Below, piece by piece: positions 35,617-46,374 of a DNA stretch of 64,000 bases; the stretch's first letter is position 1; each line of letters opens with the position of its first letter. The stretch is from Chloroflexota bacterium. Lineage in GTDB: Bacteria > Chloroflexota > Anaerolineae > Caldilineales > Caldilineaceae. Location: positions 324,001 to 388,000 of the forward strand of contig BOKO01000003.1 of assembly GCA_016861025.1 (NCBI GenBank). Reading direction: 5' to 3'. The translations under genes were made by a program, and so were the position numbers. The notes below the pieces were generated by a model. That model made no database searches. It was not told where the DNA came from and saw nothing but the letters and a program-made list of their open reading frames with translations.

Positions 35617-37236
35617 CTATCGCCGAGTCATCGGCAGGTAGACGAAGTTGTTCAGGGTCAACCCCTGGATGCGCGTCGCCACTTGCTCGCCGCTGGTTGT
35701 CGTGTAGCTATTGACCCACGCCGTATCAGACAGATTCAACGCGCCATCGACCCGCGTCGAAGGAGTCACAACGAAGGTGCGCCCACCGATCACCCAGACG
35801 CTGTCGGTGAGGGCGGCAGCTATTACGTTGTCGTCCATGCGTTCGACATTGCCGATGAAGTTGTCGTCGCCCGCACCTGGCGGCACGGCAGTCTCCATTT
35901 CATGAATCATGCGGACGCCGTTGTTCAGGCGATACTCCACCTTGACATAGGCGCCGACGGTGAGCGCGCCGTGGTCCTCTTTGAACTTGCTCTGTGCATT
36001 GGCGGTGAATTCGACGCCGTTGACCACCCACTGACCAACGTATCCTGTCGGCGGCATGGCGTCGATGAAGCCGACAAAGGTTGCTTCTGTGTTGCCCGGC
36101 GCGCCTTGCGGGAACATCAATTTGATCTCTTTTGCGATTCGATTGCCGTTGCCGTCCACCCTGAATTCGATCTTGACGGTCACGCCAACCGCAAACGAGC
36201 CGCCTCTTGCACGAAGCTCGGTGTTGTTGGTCACGCTGTACGACACCCCGCCGACAGTCCACACACCGAGCAACCCTTCTGCTGGCAGTTGTTCAACGAC
36301 GCCGAACGCGTGTCCTTTTTGGCGGCCGCCGTGATCATCATCGTCATCGCCGCCCCAATTCGCCATCGCCGTCTTGATCTCACGCGCCAGGAACGTGCCA
36401 TCTTGCATGACGTAGAACTCGACCTTGACGATCTCGCCGACCGTGAACGGCCCATTTGCCGTCTTAAACTCGGTGTTGGTTGTGGCCGTAAAAGTCAGGA
36501 CGCCGATCTCCCAAACGCCAACCAATTCCTGAGGGAATGATTTCAGTTCGCCGTACAACTCACCTCTACCGATGACCCCGGCGGGCGGAGGAGTGTTGTC
36601 ATCGCCGCCAGAGCACTTAAAGCCGCGCTCAGTTTCCATTTCACGCACGGTGTTGGTCGAGCCGGCCATAAGATGAATCTTGACGCAGCGACCAATGTCG
36701 AATGCGCCATATTCGGTCTTGAGTTCGGTCTGCGCCGTGACGGTGTAGACTGACCCGCTCACCGTCCAGGCGCCGACGGTTCCGCCTGCCGGCATTGCTT
36801 CGACAATACCGTAAATCTCAGCGCCATCGTCATCATCGTCGCCGCCTCCGTTGCAGTCGGAAAGAGGTTCACTGTCGATCTCTCGCGCTGTGGTCGAACC
36901 CTGCGAAACAAATTCCACCTTAACGCAGACGCCGAGTCCGATTGCGCCCTCGGTTTCGTCAAACTGCGTCTGCGCATTGGCGACGACGGTTCTGCCGCCG
37001 ATCCGCCATTCTCCGATCCGCCCGCCTTCCGGCATCTGCTCAACCAGACCGCGGAAACGCGGACGGTCATTGTCATCACCATCCCCTGTCCAGGCAACCT
37101 CGCCATTGCGCTGCGCTTCAGGCGCGCTTGCAGCAAGCGCGGTGTGCACACTGGCGCCCACCATCATACTCCCAAACACGGCGGCGATGACGAACATCCA
37201 CCAATGACTTGCAAGACTCTTGTTCACTTGTGACAT
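35617..37236 (-). CDS. Secreted DUF5666 repeat protein
   Basis: A 539-residue exported protein; GGGAGG precedes the ATG, and a signal peptide ends near HTALAA. Six beta-barrel-like repeats share the pattern 'G-x-V-E-x-M-P...G-x-W-x-V-G-G...T-V-T-A-x-T-E...G-x-x-V-K-V-E...A-x-E-I-E', the DUF5666 style. They are joined by Asp-rich linkers (GGGDDDDDGAE) that may bind calcium. It ends NNFVYLPMTRR, the tail shared with the secreted proteins at 3706-11753. Role unknown; probably surface-exposed. Confidence 0.85.
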   Translation of the reverse strand: MSQVNKSLASHWWMFVIAAVFGSMMVGASVHTALAASAPEAQRNGEVAWTGDGDDNDRPRFRGLVEQMPEGGRIGEWRIGGRTVVANAQTQFDETEGAIGLGVCVKVEFVSQGSTTAREIDSEPLSDCNGGGDDDDDGAEIYGIVEAMPAGGTVGAWTVSGSVYTVTAQTELKTEYGAFDIGRCVKIHLMAGSTNTVREMETERGFKCSGGDDNTPPPAGVIGRGELYGELKSFPQELVGVWEIGVLTFTATTNTEFKTANGPFTVGEIVKVEFYVMQDGTFLAREIKTAMANWGGDDDDDHGGRQKGHAFGVVEQLPAEGLLGVWTVGGVSYSVTNNTELRARGGSFAVGVTVKIEFRVDGNGNRIAKEIKLMFPQGAPGNTEATFVGFIDAMPPTGYVGQWVVNGVEFTANAQSKFKEDHGALTVGAYVKVEYRLNNGVRMIHEMETAVPPGAGDDNFIGNVERMDDNVIAAALTDSVWVIGGRTFVVTPSTRVDGALNLSDTAWVNSYTTTSGEQVATRIQGLTLNNFVYLPMTRR

Positions 37237-37529
37237 ATGCCGATCCTCCCGGTGGCAGTGTTGTATTGCGTGATCGATTGCATTGAGGCCGAAAATGTTC
37301 GCCCTCTATATATAGGCAGTGACTCGCGACATTCCTAAAGATACACGGATTTTGACAAGGTTTCATCAAATTCCGGCACGCGCCCGATAGGTGGAAAAGG
37401 GTTTGTGCTTTGATGGGACTTGGAGTATGCTTGCGTGCATCAATCTCTTGTGGCAGACCGGCGTGCACCCCGGCGGACGGACCATGTTCCTTTTGAGCAT
37501 CATTTGTTTGGAGAACAGGCAGCGCAACG

Positions 37530-38210
37530 ATGATCCAAGACTTTCTCACCTATCTGGAGCATCTATTTCTGGCAATCCGTTATGCGCTCACGTTGGAGCC
37601 GCGCCTGTTTGAGGTGGTGCTCCGCAACCCAAGCGCAAACTCGGTTGTGCTCGGCATTGTGTTTTTGGCAGGCGCCTCGACGTTGTTGGGGCAAAGCGTG
37701 GTGCTTTTTGTCAACAGAGTGCGTCGCGGCCGTTTTGTGTTCAGTCTGGCGCTCAACGGGGTGATGTATATCGTCAGCTATCTGGTCTGGGGAGCTACGA
37801 TTGCGCTGGTCGGCAGATTTCTGTTCAATGACCCACCCTCGTTTGCTGCGGTGATCCGCATGGTTGGGCTGAGTACAGCGCCGCTGATCTTCGGCTTCTT
37901 CATTTTGATCCCGTGGATGGGGCCTTTTATCGGCCGCGTGCTCAATATCTGGTCATTTTTGATCCTGATCAATGTGGTCGAATATGGTTTTCAGGTTTCC
38001 CTCTTCTATGCGCTGGTGTGTGTGGGGTTGGGTTGGTTGTTGATGATGTTGCTCAACAACATCATCGGGCGTCCGGTTGTGGCGCTGCGCAACCGGCTAT
38101 GGCATACAGTCATGGGTAGCTCACTCGACGCCTCAACTGAAGATTTGCTGCTTCAGTTTAGCCAGGCGGATGATGCGCCAGAATTGCTGCGAGGAGGCGT
38201 CCGCCAATGA
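37530..38210 (+). CDS. Multi-pass membrane protein, Yip1-like
   Basis: A 226-residue protein with about five hydrophobic segments (VVLGIVFLAGASTLLG, ALNGVMYIVSYLVWGATIALV, LIFGFFILIPWMG, IWSFLILINVVEYGF, LVCVGLGWLLMMLL). The general arrangement resembles Yip1 family domains. Its stop overlaps the start of the next gene (ATGA), so the two are expressed together. Function unknown. Confidence 0.7.
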   Translation: MIQDFLTYLEHLFLAIRYALTLEPRLFEVVLRNPSANSVVLGIVFLAGASTLLGQSVVLFVNRVRRGRFVFSLALNGVMYIVSYLVWGATIALVGRFLFNDPPSFAAVIRMVGLSTAPLIFGFFILIPWMGPFIGRVLNIWSFLILINVVEYGFQVSLFYALVCVGLGWLLMMLLNNIIGRPVVALRNRLWHTVMGSSLDASTEDLLLQFSQADDAPELLRGGVRQ

Positions 38211-39253
38211 TCACCTATCTGTTCATCGGCATCTTTTTGCTGTTTTTCATGACAGCCGCGTTGGCGCCATTGGAGTCGCTTGGGTGGTGGGCAGGCTGGT
38301 CGCGTGAAGCCGGAAAGAAGGGCGGAGCGCCTCCGCTGGAAATGGAATCAGAAAAGACAGACGCCGACGAGCCGGATTTCTACGTCATCTACCTTTCAGG
38401 CATCGGCGCAATCTCGGGCGATTCTTTCCCGGAAGAAGAGTATCCCTTCCTGCGCGGGTTGGAGGAGCGCCTGCCCACCGCCAAGATCATCACCGACGTC
38501 TATCCCTACTCCGTCACCAACAACGGCTTAACAGGGCAGCGCTTCTTTGCCAACATCTGGAAACAGATCGAAAAAATGCGCTTCAAAAATCCGAACAGCG
38601 TGCTCTCGCTGCTTGTCAACCTGCGCAACGCACTGCAGATGTTCGTCTCCGCCGACCGTCGCTATGGCCCTATCTACAACCTCGGCATTGCCAACGAGAT
38701 TTACCGCGTCCTGCTCGCCCATGGTTACCGCCCCGAAGGCAAGCGCCCGATTGTTTTGCTCGGCTGGAGTGGCGGTGGGCAGATCGCCATTGGCGCTGCC
38801 AGCTATTTAGCGGCGCTGCCCAGCCCCATCTATGTCATTTCGTTGGGCGGGATGCTCTCCGACGATCCTGGGCTGGAGAAATTGACGCATCTCTGGCATC
38901 TCTACGGCGTGGCCGACCCATTGCAGGCGCTTGGCGGCGTACTCTACGCCGGGCGCTGGCCCCTGACGCCCGATTCGCCATGGAACAGCGCCATGGCCAA
39001 CGGTTTGATCGACATCATCTGCCTGGGCTATTACACACACAACGGCAAGGGCAACTACTTCGACATGGAGACAAAGCTGCCCAACGATGCGCGCGGTCGC
39101 AGCCACGGCGAAAAGACGATCGACACCATCGAGCACATCCTGGCTGACCAAAAGTTGATCGTGCGCGTTGACAACGCCGCAAACAGCGCGCCAGGACGGG
39201 AGGCAGCACCCAGATTGACTGATGAGTTTTCCATTCAGGGTGCAACCTCTTGA
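38207..39253 (+). CDS. Membrane-anchored alpha/beta hydrolase-like protein
   Basis: A 348-residue protein. An N-terminal membrane segment (ITYLFIGIFLLFFMTAALAPL) is followed by an alpha/beta fold with YVIYLSGIGAI and the nucleophile elbow LLGWSGGGQIAIGA. The catalytic acid and histidine are not certain (RSHGEKTID is a His candidate). It pairs with the upstream membrane protein. No substrate can be proposed. A MITE-like palindrome follows 26 bp after the stop. Confidence 0.7.
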   Translation: MITYLFIGIFLLFFMTAALAPLESLGWWAGWSREAGKKGGAPPLEMESEKTDADEPDFYVIYLSGIGAISGDSFPEEEYPFLRGLEERLPTAKIITDVYPYSVTNNGLTGQRFFANIWKQIEKMRFKNPNSVLSLLVNLRNALQMFVSADRRYGPIYNLGIANEIYRVLLAHGYRPEGKRPIVLLGWSGGGQIAIGAASYLAALPSPIYVISLGGMLSDDPGLEKLTHLWHLYGVADPLQALGGVLYAGRWPLTPDSPWNSAMANGLIDIICLGYYTHNGKGNYFDMETKLPNDARGRSHGEKTIDTIEHILADQKLIVRVDNAANSAPGREAAPRLTDEFSIQGATS

Positions 39254-39278
39254 TCGCAGGACAGCCCTGATCAATAGA

Positions 39279-39392
39279 GTGCGTCCCAAGCTTTGGGCGA
39301 GAAGCGTGCGTCGCACTGGTCAACGCGTTTTCGGTGGGACAGCGCCTCATGACTCGTGCGACGCATGCGCCAAGAATAATATGGGACGCACC
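39279..39392. repeat. MITE-like ~112 bp palindrome, copy C
   Basis: Ends GTGCGTCCCA/TGGGACGCAC and inner GCGTGCGTCGCAC/GTGCGACGCATGC pair almost end to end. It fills the gap between two convergent genes and ends 4 bp from the E1-beta stop. Confidence 0.85.
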
Positions 39393-39395
39393 CGA

Positions 39396-40432
<1,037 letters not shown>

Positions 40433-40433
<1 letters not shown>

Positions 40434-41410
40434 CACTCCCCGGCGTAGACACCCTGCGTCACGGTGGCGGGGTCGGGCAGCGGGCTGGCTTCGGCAAAGG
40501 CGACTGCGTCAGCAATCTCCACTTCGACACGCTGTGCGATCTCCGCCATTTCCGTCTCGTCGGCGACGCCTGCTTCGAGCAGCCGCTCACGATAGCGTTT
40601 CACCGGGTCACGCAGTTCCCACTCTGCCAGCAGCTCACGCGGCACATACTCGGCGCCGTCGTGGATGGCGTGCCCCAACATGCGCATCGTCTTGGCTTCG
40701 ATCAAAGTCGGTCCCTCGCCGCTGCGGGCGCGCTTCACCGCCTCCTGCACGATGGCGTAAACCGCCTCTACGTCGTTGCCGTCGACCGTCACGCCGGGAA
40801 TGCCATACGCTGCGGCGCGCGTTGCGATCTCCGGCGACTTCATCTGCTGGTGAAGCGGGGTCGAGTAGGCGTATTGGTTGTTCTCAACAATGAGGATAAA
40901 CGGTGCATTCCACACCGCCGCCATGTTGAGCGTTTCGTGAAAAAGGCCGGCGCTGCTGGCGCCATCGCCGGTGAAGGTCAGGGCGACGTGCGGCTCGCCG
41001 CGGTGGACAAAGCTCATCGCTGCGCCGAGCGCCACCGGCAGCGAGTGTGGCAGATGGCTGATGAAGCCGATCACATTGAGGGTCATGTCGCCCATGCCGT
41101 GCAAATTGGCGTCGCGTCCACCCGTAACGCCGTTGGCGCGGCCGAGCAAATTGCCAAAGATGCGTTGTGGGGTGATCCCGCGCAGCAAATACGCGCCCAG
41201 ATCGCGGTGCATTGGCGCGATCACATCATCCGGCGTCAGCGCAAACGCAGCGCCCACACTGATCGCCTCGTGCCCGCGCTGGCTGAAGGTGCCGCCCACG
41301 CCTCGCCCCTGCTTCCACATCGTCACCATCGTCTCGTCGAAGACGCGTGTGAGCAGCATCCAGTAGTAGAGTTCGAGGCGTTGATCGTTGGTCAGGTCGT
41401 TCTTCTCCAT
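40433..41410 (-). CDS. 2-oxoacid (pyruvate/acetoin-type) dehydrogenase E1 component, alpha subunit
   Basis: A 325-residue protein, ATG 41410 (MEKNDLTNDQRLELYYWML). The thiamine-diphosphate motif TGDGASSAGLFHE...VENNQYAYSTP (GDG-x(n)-NN) and GRDANLHGMGD are clear. It starts 13 bp after the stop of the restriction-modification gene on the same strand, so it may be read through from there; GGAG gives a local RBS. Confidence 0.94.
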
Positions 41411-41423
41411 GAAGAAACTCCGC

Positions 41424-43910
41424 TCAATGAGGTCCGATGAAGTTCTCCCCGTTGAAGTGGATGAGATGTTCAGGTGCATCTGCCACCCACACCTCCGTCT
41501 CCCAACTGATGTCTGATAGATAACGCGCCATAATACGGCGATCAGGGAACGCTGTTACGAAAACTAGCCCTGCAGTTGCACCTGCGAACAGATCAGCCAG
41601 CTCAGCGTGACGTTTGCTATCCACCGGACCGTGACTAGTGACAGCTTCAATCAGGTAGAGCCAGTTCATTTCGCGGTGATAAAGTACAACATCGGGGAAT
41701 TTGCCATGAACGTCAAATTGCAGACCGAGCGCACCGAACTTTGTGGCATCGAAGTGAATGGTCTTCGCCCCGGTATCGCCCACATACAATACCTCGGCAC
41801 CAGGGGCAAATCGAGGACCGAACTCATTGATGATCGCTGCGATCAGTTCGCTATGTGCGCCTGGTGAGAGAGTGAATTCTCTACCGTCTATCTTGAGCGG
41901 CACCTTTGACATTTCCCGAGCATGTGCATAACGCTCCGCTAACGAACCGTGCTCTTTCAAGTGACGAGTGAGATTTGTGTGCCAATCCCCACGACGAAAT
42001 GACCGCACGAGTTTCAATACTTCAGGGCTAATCTGGTAAACGCATTTGGGGCTATTGACCGCACGTCCAGGATCATCAGGGTTCATGATGGCAATGCCAG
42101 CCTGAACAAATTGATGCATGGTTTGTCGTCGAAACGTTTCGCGGGTGTTGGGGGCATAGGCTCTTGCATAGGCATCACGAATGAAGTCCATGATAGGCGT
42201 GATCCCAATCAACGGTGCAGATGCATTTTCCCATACGTCGCCTGGCTTGAGTGCAAGAAGTGCCAGCAGTGTCAATGCCGAGCGTTCGTTGCGCTGTGCT
42301 TTAGGCATACCCAATTCAGTCAAAATACTCAGCGCCTCTTCGATTTTTTGTTGAATCTCAACGGGATCGCTTGCGTGGTAGAGTGTATTCATTGCAGATA
42401 TCTCAGCCTTCAGTAAAGCATCGATTGCTTGCTGGTCAGGGAATTGGTCGTCAAACGATCTGCCCCACCGCGTCAGCGTAGCGATATCAGGGTATCGTAA
42501 TTTGCGTAAATCATTCGCATTTACCTGAGTGTGACCAGAGAATTGACGAAAGTGCAGATCGACCAAGGTTGAATTCAGGTAAATCGCCAGACCACGAGCA
42601 AGGTCGGGCGGTAAGCCTCCGCCTTGCATGTGTAACACATTCAAGTGATTTTCAAAGCCAACTCTGTTGCCCGGAACTTGATTGGGATCATATACGGAAG
42701 CAACGATTCGCCGCTTTTCCTCTTTGGCGCTGAATCGCTTGAGCAAAACATACCAGGCGTTTGGCATCAGCCAGGGCAAGCTGCGCCTGGAGGCAGCAAT
42801 TGCATTTGGCTTTGGTCCGTTAAGCTTTGGCCAGGAGACAGAATTCTGTCGCAGGTGTGTCGGATAAATTAGAGGAAAGGTATCCGATTCGGGATTCTGG
42901 CGTAAATCGTCACGTAATCGGAAATCTACGACTGGCCCGGTGCTAACAGTCACGCCAAGTTCCTCCAGCGTTGTCGTAAACACACCTAGTTGCGCCGAGA
43001 CAAAACTATCAGCATAGCTGACTGCAATGTTGATCATGCGCTCAGAGTCATCAGGCATGACGACTTCATCATAATCCACCTCACGGCAGGTCATGGCGTC
43101 CAACTCGGTATCCGCACTTGAAGTAATTACAACACTTGAACGAGTTTTATCCTTGGTGGCATAAATGATGACATTCTCCTGCAAGACATCATTGTCTCTA
43201 AAGGCTTGATCGCGTGTCTCAAAGACATGGATGTGTCTCAAGCTCATCTGGCTAAGAAAAAACGTACGGAAAGGTCGAAAATACACGCCATTACAGAAGC
43301 TACGTGGCACGATTGCCACCAATTCACCGCCAGGCTCCAACAAGTGAACGGCTATTGCCAGAAAGCCTGTATAGAGATTTGACGTTTCTATGCCAATTTG
43401 CTGAAGCTGTAAACGTGTACTGGAATCACTCTTTATTTTGCGATAAGGCGGATTCATAATGCAATGCGAAAATCGATGCAACCTTTCGCCAAACAACGAG
43501 TGCTCGTAAAGCAACGATTGAACCCCAGCTTCTATGAAATCTTCAGCATGAATCTGCCACTGGAAGTCAGCACCAAGCTGTCTGCAGAAACCATCGCACT
43601 CTTCCAGTGTTGCCTTGAGATGGTGGCGCATAGTTGCATCGATCTCATAAGCATGAACCTCAATTGATGGCTTGCGAATCTGACGAACTGCATACTCAAC
43701 AAACGCAGAGGTGAGTGTACCGATACCAGCGCCCGGATCGAGCAACTTGATTTCGCCCGACAATGAACGAAAGAGGGATGCCATGAATCGGGCAAGTGGA
43801 GCAGGCGTCATAAACTGCCCCAGGCTGCTTCGTGTTGTTGGAGATATTTCCCGATCCGCGCTTTTGCGCCGTCGGTCTACATTTTCCAGCATAGCTAAAA
43901 CCTGACTCAT
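41424..43910 (-). CDS. Single-chain type II restriction-modification enzyme: m6A methyltransferase fused to BsuBI/PstI-family endonuclease
   Basis: An 828-residue protein. The N-terminal ~500 residues are an Eco57I-like adenine-N6 methyltransferase: SAM motif LLDPGAGIGTLTSAF (residues 58-64 core), catalytic NPPY (153-156), then a target-recognition-like region (YLNSTLVDLHFRQFSGHTQV). From ~530 the BsuBI/PstI endonuclease N-terminal helical domain begins (IEEALSILTELGMPKAQRNERSA). The catalytic domain follows with FTLSPGAHSELIAAI and FPDVVLYHREMNW...IEAVTSHGP, a PD...E core (PD 739-740, E755). Characterised BsuBI and PstI systems use separate proteins; here both activities are in one uninterrupted frame. 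Specificity may be CTGCAG. At least eleven CTGCAG sites are present in the window. Confidence 0.88.
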   Translation of the reverse strand: MSQVLAMLENVDRRRKSADREISPTTRSSLGQFMTPAPLARFMASLFRSLSGEIKLLDPGAGIGTLTSAFVEYAVRQIRKPSIEVHAYEIDATMRHHLKATLEECDGFCRQLGADFQWQIHAEDFIEAGVQSLLYEHSLFGERLHRFSHCIMNPPYRKIKSDSSTRLQLQQIGIETSNLYTGFLAIAVHLLEPGGELVAIVPRSFCNGVYFRPFRTFFLSQMSLRHIHVFETRDQAFRDNDVLQENVIIYATKDKTRSSVVITSSADTELDAMTCREVDYDEVVMPDDSERMINIAVSYADSFVSAQLGVFTTTLEELGVTVSTGPVVDFRLRDDLRQNPESDTFPLIYPTHLRQNSVSWPKLNGPKPNAIAASRRSLPWLMPNAWYVLLKRFSAKEEKRRIVASVYDPNQVPGNRVGFENHLNVLHMQGGGLPPDLARGLAIYLNSTLVDLHFRQFSGHTQVNANDLRKLRYPDIATLTRWGRSFDDQFPDQQAIDALLKAEISAMNTLYHASDPVEIQQKIEEALSILTELGMPKAQRNERSALTLLALLALKPGDVWENASAPLIGITPIMDFIRDAYARAYAPNTRETFRRQTMHQFVQAGIAIMNPDDPGRAVNSPKCVYQISPEVLKLVRSFRRGDWHTNLTRHLKEHGSLAERYAHAREMSKVPLKIDGREFTLSPGAHSELIAAIINEFGPRFAPGAEVLYVGDTGAKTIHFDATKFGALGLQFDVHGKFPDVVLYHREMNWLYLIEAVTSHGPVDSKRHAELADLFAGATAGLVFVTAFPDRRIMARYLSDISWETEVWVADAPEHLIHFNGENFIGPH

Positions 43911-43940
43911 GGGTCTGTACTCTGCCTGTTTGCGCTCAAC

Positions 43941-44750
43941 CTAGTTGCGATCCTGCTGCACTAATGAGGCATCCACAGCTGTGCGCAGCGCGTCAATCGC
44001 CTGCGCCAGCGTATCCTCCGCGGTCTGCGTGCTGTTGTCAATGCGGATCGCGTCTGCGGCGCGGCGCAGGGGCGAAAGGGGGCGCTCGCTGTCAATGCGG
44101 TCGCGGCGCACCATGTCGGCGAGCACTTCGGCATAAGGGATGTGCTTGCCCTGCTTCGCCAGCTCCTGATGACGCCGCCGGGCGCGTTCCTCCGGCGCAG
44201 CGTCCACGTAGAGCTTGAGCGGCGCGTCGGGCATCACCACCGTGCCGATATCGCGCCCGACCATGACGATGCCGCGCTTCTCAGCGTCGCCGCGACCATA
44301 GCGCTGGGCGATTGCGCGCTGTTTCGCGGTCATGGCTGTGCGCACTTCGGGGTACGCCGACACCGCCGACACGTTGCGATCCACCTCCGGCGCCCGAATT
44401 AGCCAGGTCACGTCCTCGCCATCGACCAGCACGGTGGTGTGGCGACCGTCGTGCTGGTTGGGTTGCGGCGGCAAGATGTCGATAGTGATGGCGTGCGCCA
44501 GCGCGCCGATCGCCGTCTCGTCGTCGATGGCGACGCCCCGCGCCAATGCCGCCCATGTCACCGCGCGGTACATCACGCCCGTGTCGAAAAAGAGATAGTC
44601 AAGCGCGTTCGCCAGCCGAAAACCGACCGTGCTTTTGCCAGAAGCCGCTGGCCCATCGATCGCAATGATCGCCGGATGCAACTGAGCGCCCAATTCGTCG
44701 AGCAAATCAGGTTGGTGCACATGCGCCGCCTGTATCATAGTCTCTGCCAT
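43941..44750 (-). CDS. cmk: Cytidylate kinase
   Basis: A 269-residue protein, start ATG 44750. The P-loop IAIDGPAASGKSTVGFRLA, YLFFDTGVMYRAVTW, GRDIGTVVMPDAPLKLYVDA and the RRRHQEL lid are typical. It phosphorylates CMP and dCMP with ATP. About 35 extra N-terminal residues (MAETMIQAAHVHQPDLLDELG...) precede the kinase core, slightly unusual. It lies downstream of the pseudouridine synthase on the same strand. Confidence 0.94.
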   Translation of the reverse strand: MAETMIQAAHVHQPDLLDELGAQLHPAIIAIDGPAASGKSTVGFRLANALDYLFFDTGVMYRAVTWAALARGVAIDDETAIGALAHAITIDILPPQPNQHDGRHTTVLVDGEDVTWLIRAPEVDRNVSAVSAYPEVRTAMTAKQRAIAQRYGRGDAEKRGIVMVGRDIGTVVMPDAPLKLYVDAAPEERARRRHQELAKQGKHIPYAEVLADMVRRDRIDSERPLSPLRRAADAIRIDNSTQTAEDTLAQAIDALRTAVDASLVQQDRN

Positions 44751-44772
44751 CCGAAGCAAAATCTACACCCGA

Positions 44773-45663
44773 TCAGCGGGGGCGATTGAATTTACGTTGA
44801 GTCCTGCCGCCGTGGGCAGCCGATCCAGCCGGTTTTGAACGGGGTGAGCGCTGCGCGGGCGGGCGGGCGGCGGTTGCCGGACGCTTGCGTTCTATTCTTG
44901 CCGCCTCCAGACCAACAGCGCGACGCAGCATCCGCACCTCGGTGGGCGTCAACGGTGTGCATTGACCAAGCGCCACCTTGCCCAACGTCAGCGGGCCGAT
45001 CGCCCAGCGCACAAGGCGCAGCGTCGGATAGCCCACCGCTGCGGTCATGTGGCGAATCTGGCGCTTTTTGCCTTCGCGCAGCACGATGCGCAGCCAGACG
45101 CCTTCATTGGGCCCTTTGCTCAGGTTCAATTCAACAGGCAGCTCCTGCACCACCTCGACCTCGGCTGGCGCCGTACGTCCTTCAGGCAGATCGACGCCCT
45201 GGCGCAGCGCATTCAACGCCGCTGCAGTCGGCAACGATTCGACCAGCACGTAGTAGGTCTTGGCGTGCTCGTAACGCGGGTGCGTAAGCAAATGCGCCAG
45301 CTCGCCGTCGTCGGTGAGCAGCACCAGCCCTTCGCTATGTAGATCGAGCCGCCCGACTGGAAAAAGGCGGCCGGCATCCGGCGGCGCCAGGTCAAGCACA
45401 GTGCGCCGTTCACCATCTTCGCTGACCGTATCGCCGAGCACGCCGCGCGGCTTGTGCAGCTTATAGTAATGGTGCGTCTGCACCGGCTTGAGCGGTTTAC
45501 CGTCGACAACGATACGGTCGCGCGCCGGGTCGGCTTTGGCGCCCAACGTGTTCACAACCTTGCCGTTGATTTGGACGCGTCCCGCCGTGATCAATTCTTC
45601 ACATTTGCGCCGGCTGCCGATGCCGGCAGCAGCCATGATTTTTTGCAATCGTTCTGGAGCCAT
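44773..45663 (-). CDS. rluB: Ribosomal large-subunit pseudouridine synthase, RsuA/RluB family
   Basis: A 296-residue protein; start MAPERLQKIMAAAGIGSRRKCEEL. The S4 RNA-binding domain is followed by KLHKPRGVLGDT and the catalytic GRLDLHSEGLVLLTDDGEL (Asp in GRLD). The C-terminal tail is basic and Arg/Pro-rich. It makes pseudouridine in rRNA; RluB versus RluE/RsuA cannot be settled by eye. It is 22 bp upstream of cmk, so the two form an operon. Confidence 0.9.
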   Translation of the reverse strand: MAPERLQKIMAAAGIGSRRKCEELITAGRVQINGKVVNTLGAKADPARDRIVVDGKPLKPVQTHHYYKLHKPRGVLGDTVSEDGERRTVLDLAPPDAGRLFPVGRLDLHSEGLVLLTDDGELAHLLTHPRYEHAKTYYVLVESLPTAAALNALRQGVDLPEGRTAPAEVEVVQELPVELNLSKGPNEGVWLRIVLREGKKRQIRHMTAAVGYPTLRLVRWAIGPLTLGKVALGQCTPLTPTEVRMLRRAVGLEAARIERKRPATAARPPAQRSPRSKPAGSAAHGGRTQRKFNRPR

Positions 45664-45698
45664 AAGGAATTTGATTGTAGCCGCATTGTGGACAGGCG

Positions 45699-46121
45699 TC
45701 AATGCGAGGAGGCTGTCTGCGTCTGCGCCTCCACCGAAGTGGACAGGTCGAAATATTCGCGCCATGAGAGAATCTTTCCATCCACCAAATCGACGATAAT
45801 CGCATCGGGTGTTGTGCTGCGCGCGCCGTCGCTGCGCCGGGTCACGCTCCACAGCCATTCGATCGCCACCTTTGCACCGTCCGGCGATGCAAAGACATTT
45901 GTGATCTCGACCTGCAAATCTGTGTAGGCGGCGTGAAAGTCGTTCATCGTCTGGCGCAGGATCGGAGCGGGAAATTCGCCTCCGGGCGAGGTCAACACTC
46001 CATCTGGCAGCCAGTCACTCGCCGCCAGATCGAAATCATTGCGCTCCCATGCCCGCGCCTGTCGGTCAACCAGCGCACGGATTTGTTCCAGCGCATCAGC
46101 AGTTTGCGATTTGCTCGCCAT
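45699..46121 (-). CDS. SnoaL-like (NTF2-fold) protein
   Basis: A 140-residue protein of the NTF2-like fold: ALVDRQARAWERNDFDLAASDWLPDGVLTS at the N terminus, then VEITNVFASPDGAKVAIEWLWSVTRR and DLVDGKILSWREYFD. Such proteins are small cone-shaped ligand binders or isomerase/hydrolase-like enzymes. No catalytic set can be assigned here. It lies upstream of rluB on the same strand. Confidence 0.82.
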   Translation of the reverse strand: MASKSQTADALEQIRALVDRQARAWERNDFDLAASDWLPDGVLTSPGGEFPAPILRQTMNDFHAAYTDLQVEITNVFASPDGAKVAIEWLWSVTRRSDGARSTTPDAIIVDLVDGKILSWREYFDLSTSVEAQTQTASSH

Positions 46122-46187
46122 GACGGTGGTCCTTTCTAAAAGAGAGTTCGGATGTTGCTGATGGAAGCTTAGGTGAATTTTGCGAGA

Positions 46188-46216
46188 TTGACAAAGACTT
46201 CTGGGTGCGATAGCAT
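46188..46216 (+). promoter_or_regulatory. Sigma-70-type promoter for the second sugar ABC operon
   Basis: TTGACA (46188-46193), a 17-bp spacer, then TAGCAT (46211-46216). It is about 160 bp upstream of the binding-protein start. Confidence 0.6.
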
Positions 46217-46374
46217 CCTTGCTCGTTATCTAAAAAGATAAACCACCGCTCTACAGACATTCATTCAGGTTTGTTTTTACCAGGTGAGTGTCGAAGTCCA
46301 TCTCCCCATCTTGCCGTAGACGCCACCGCGTTTGTTGTCATCAAAATCTTGCACCGGAAGGAGAGAACCTGACT

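Noticed and set aside
41424..43910. PstI-site avoidance as evidence for specificity
   Set aside because: At least eleven CTGCAG sites are visible in 64 kb, so there is no obvious depletion and it cannot support the specificity.
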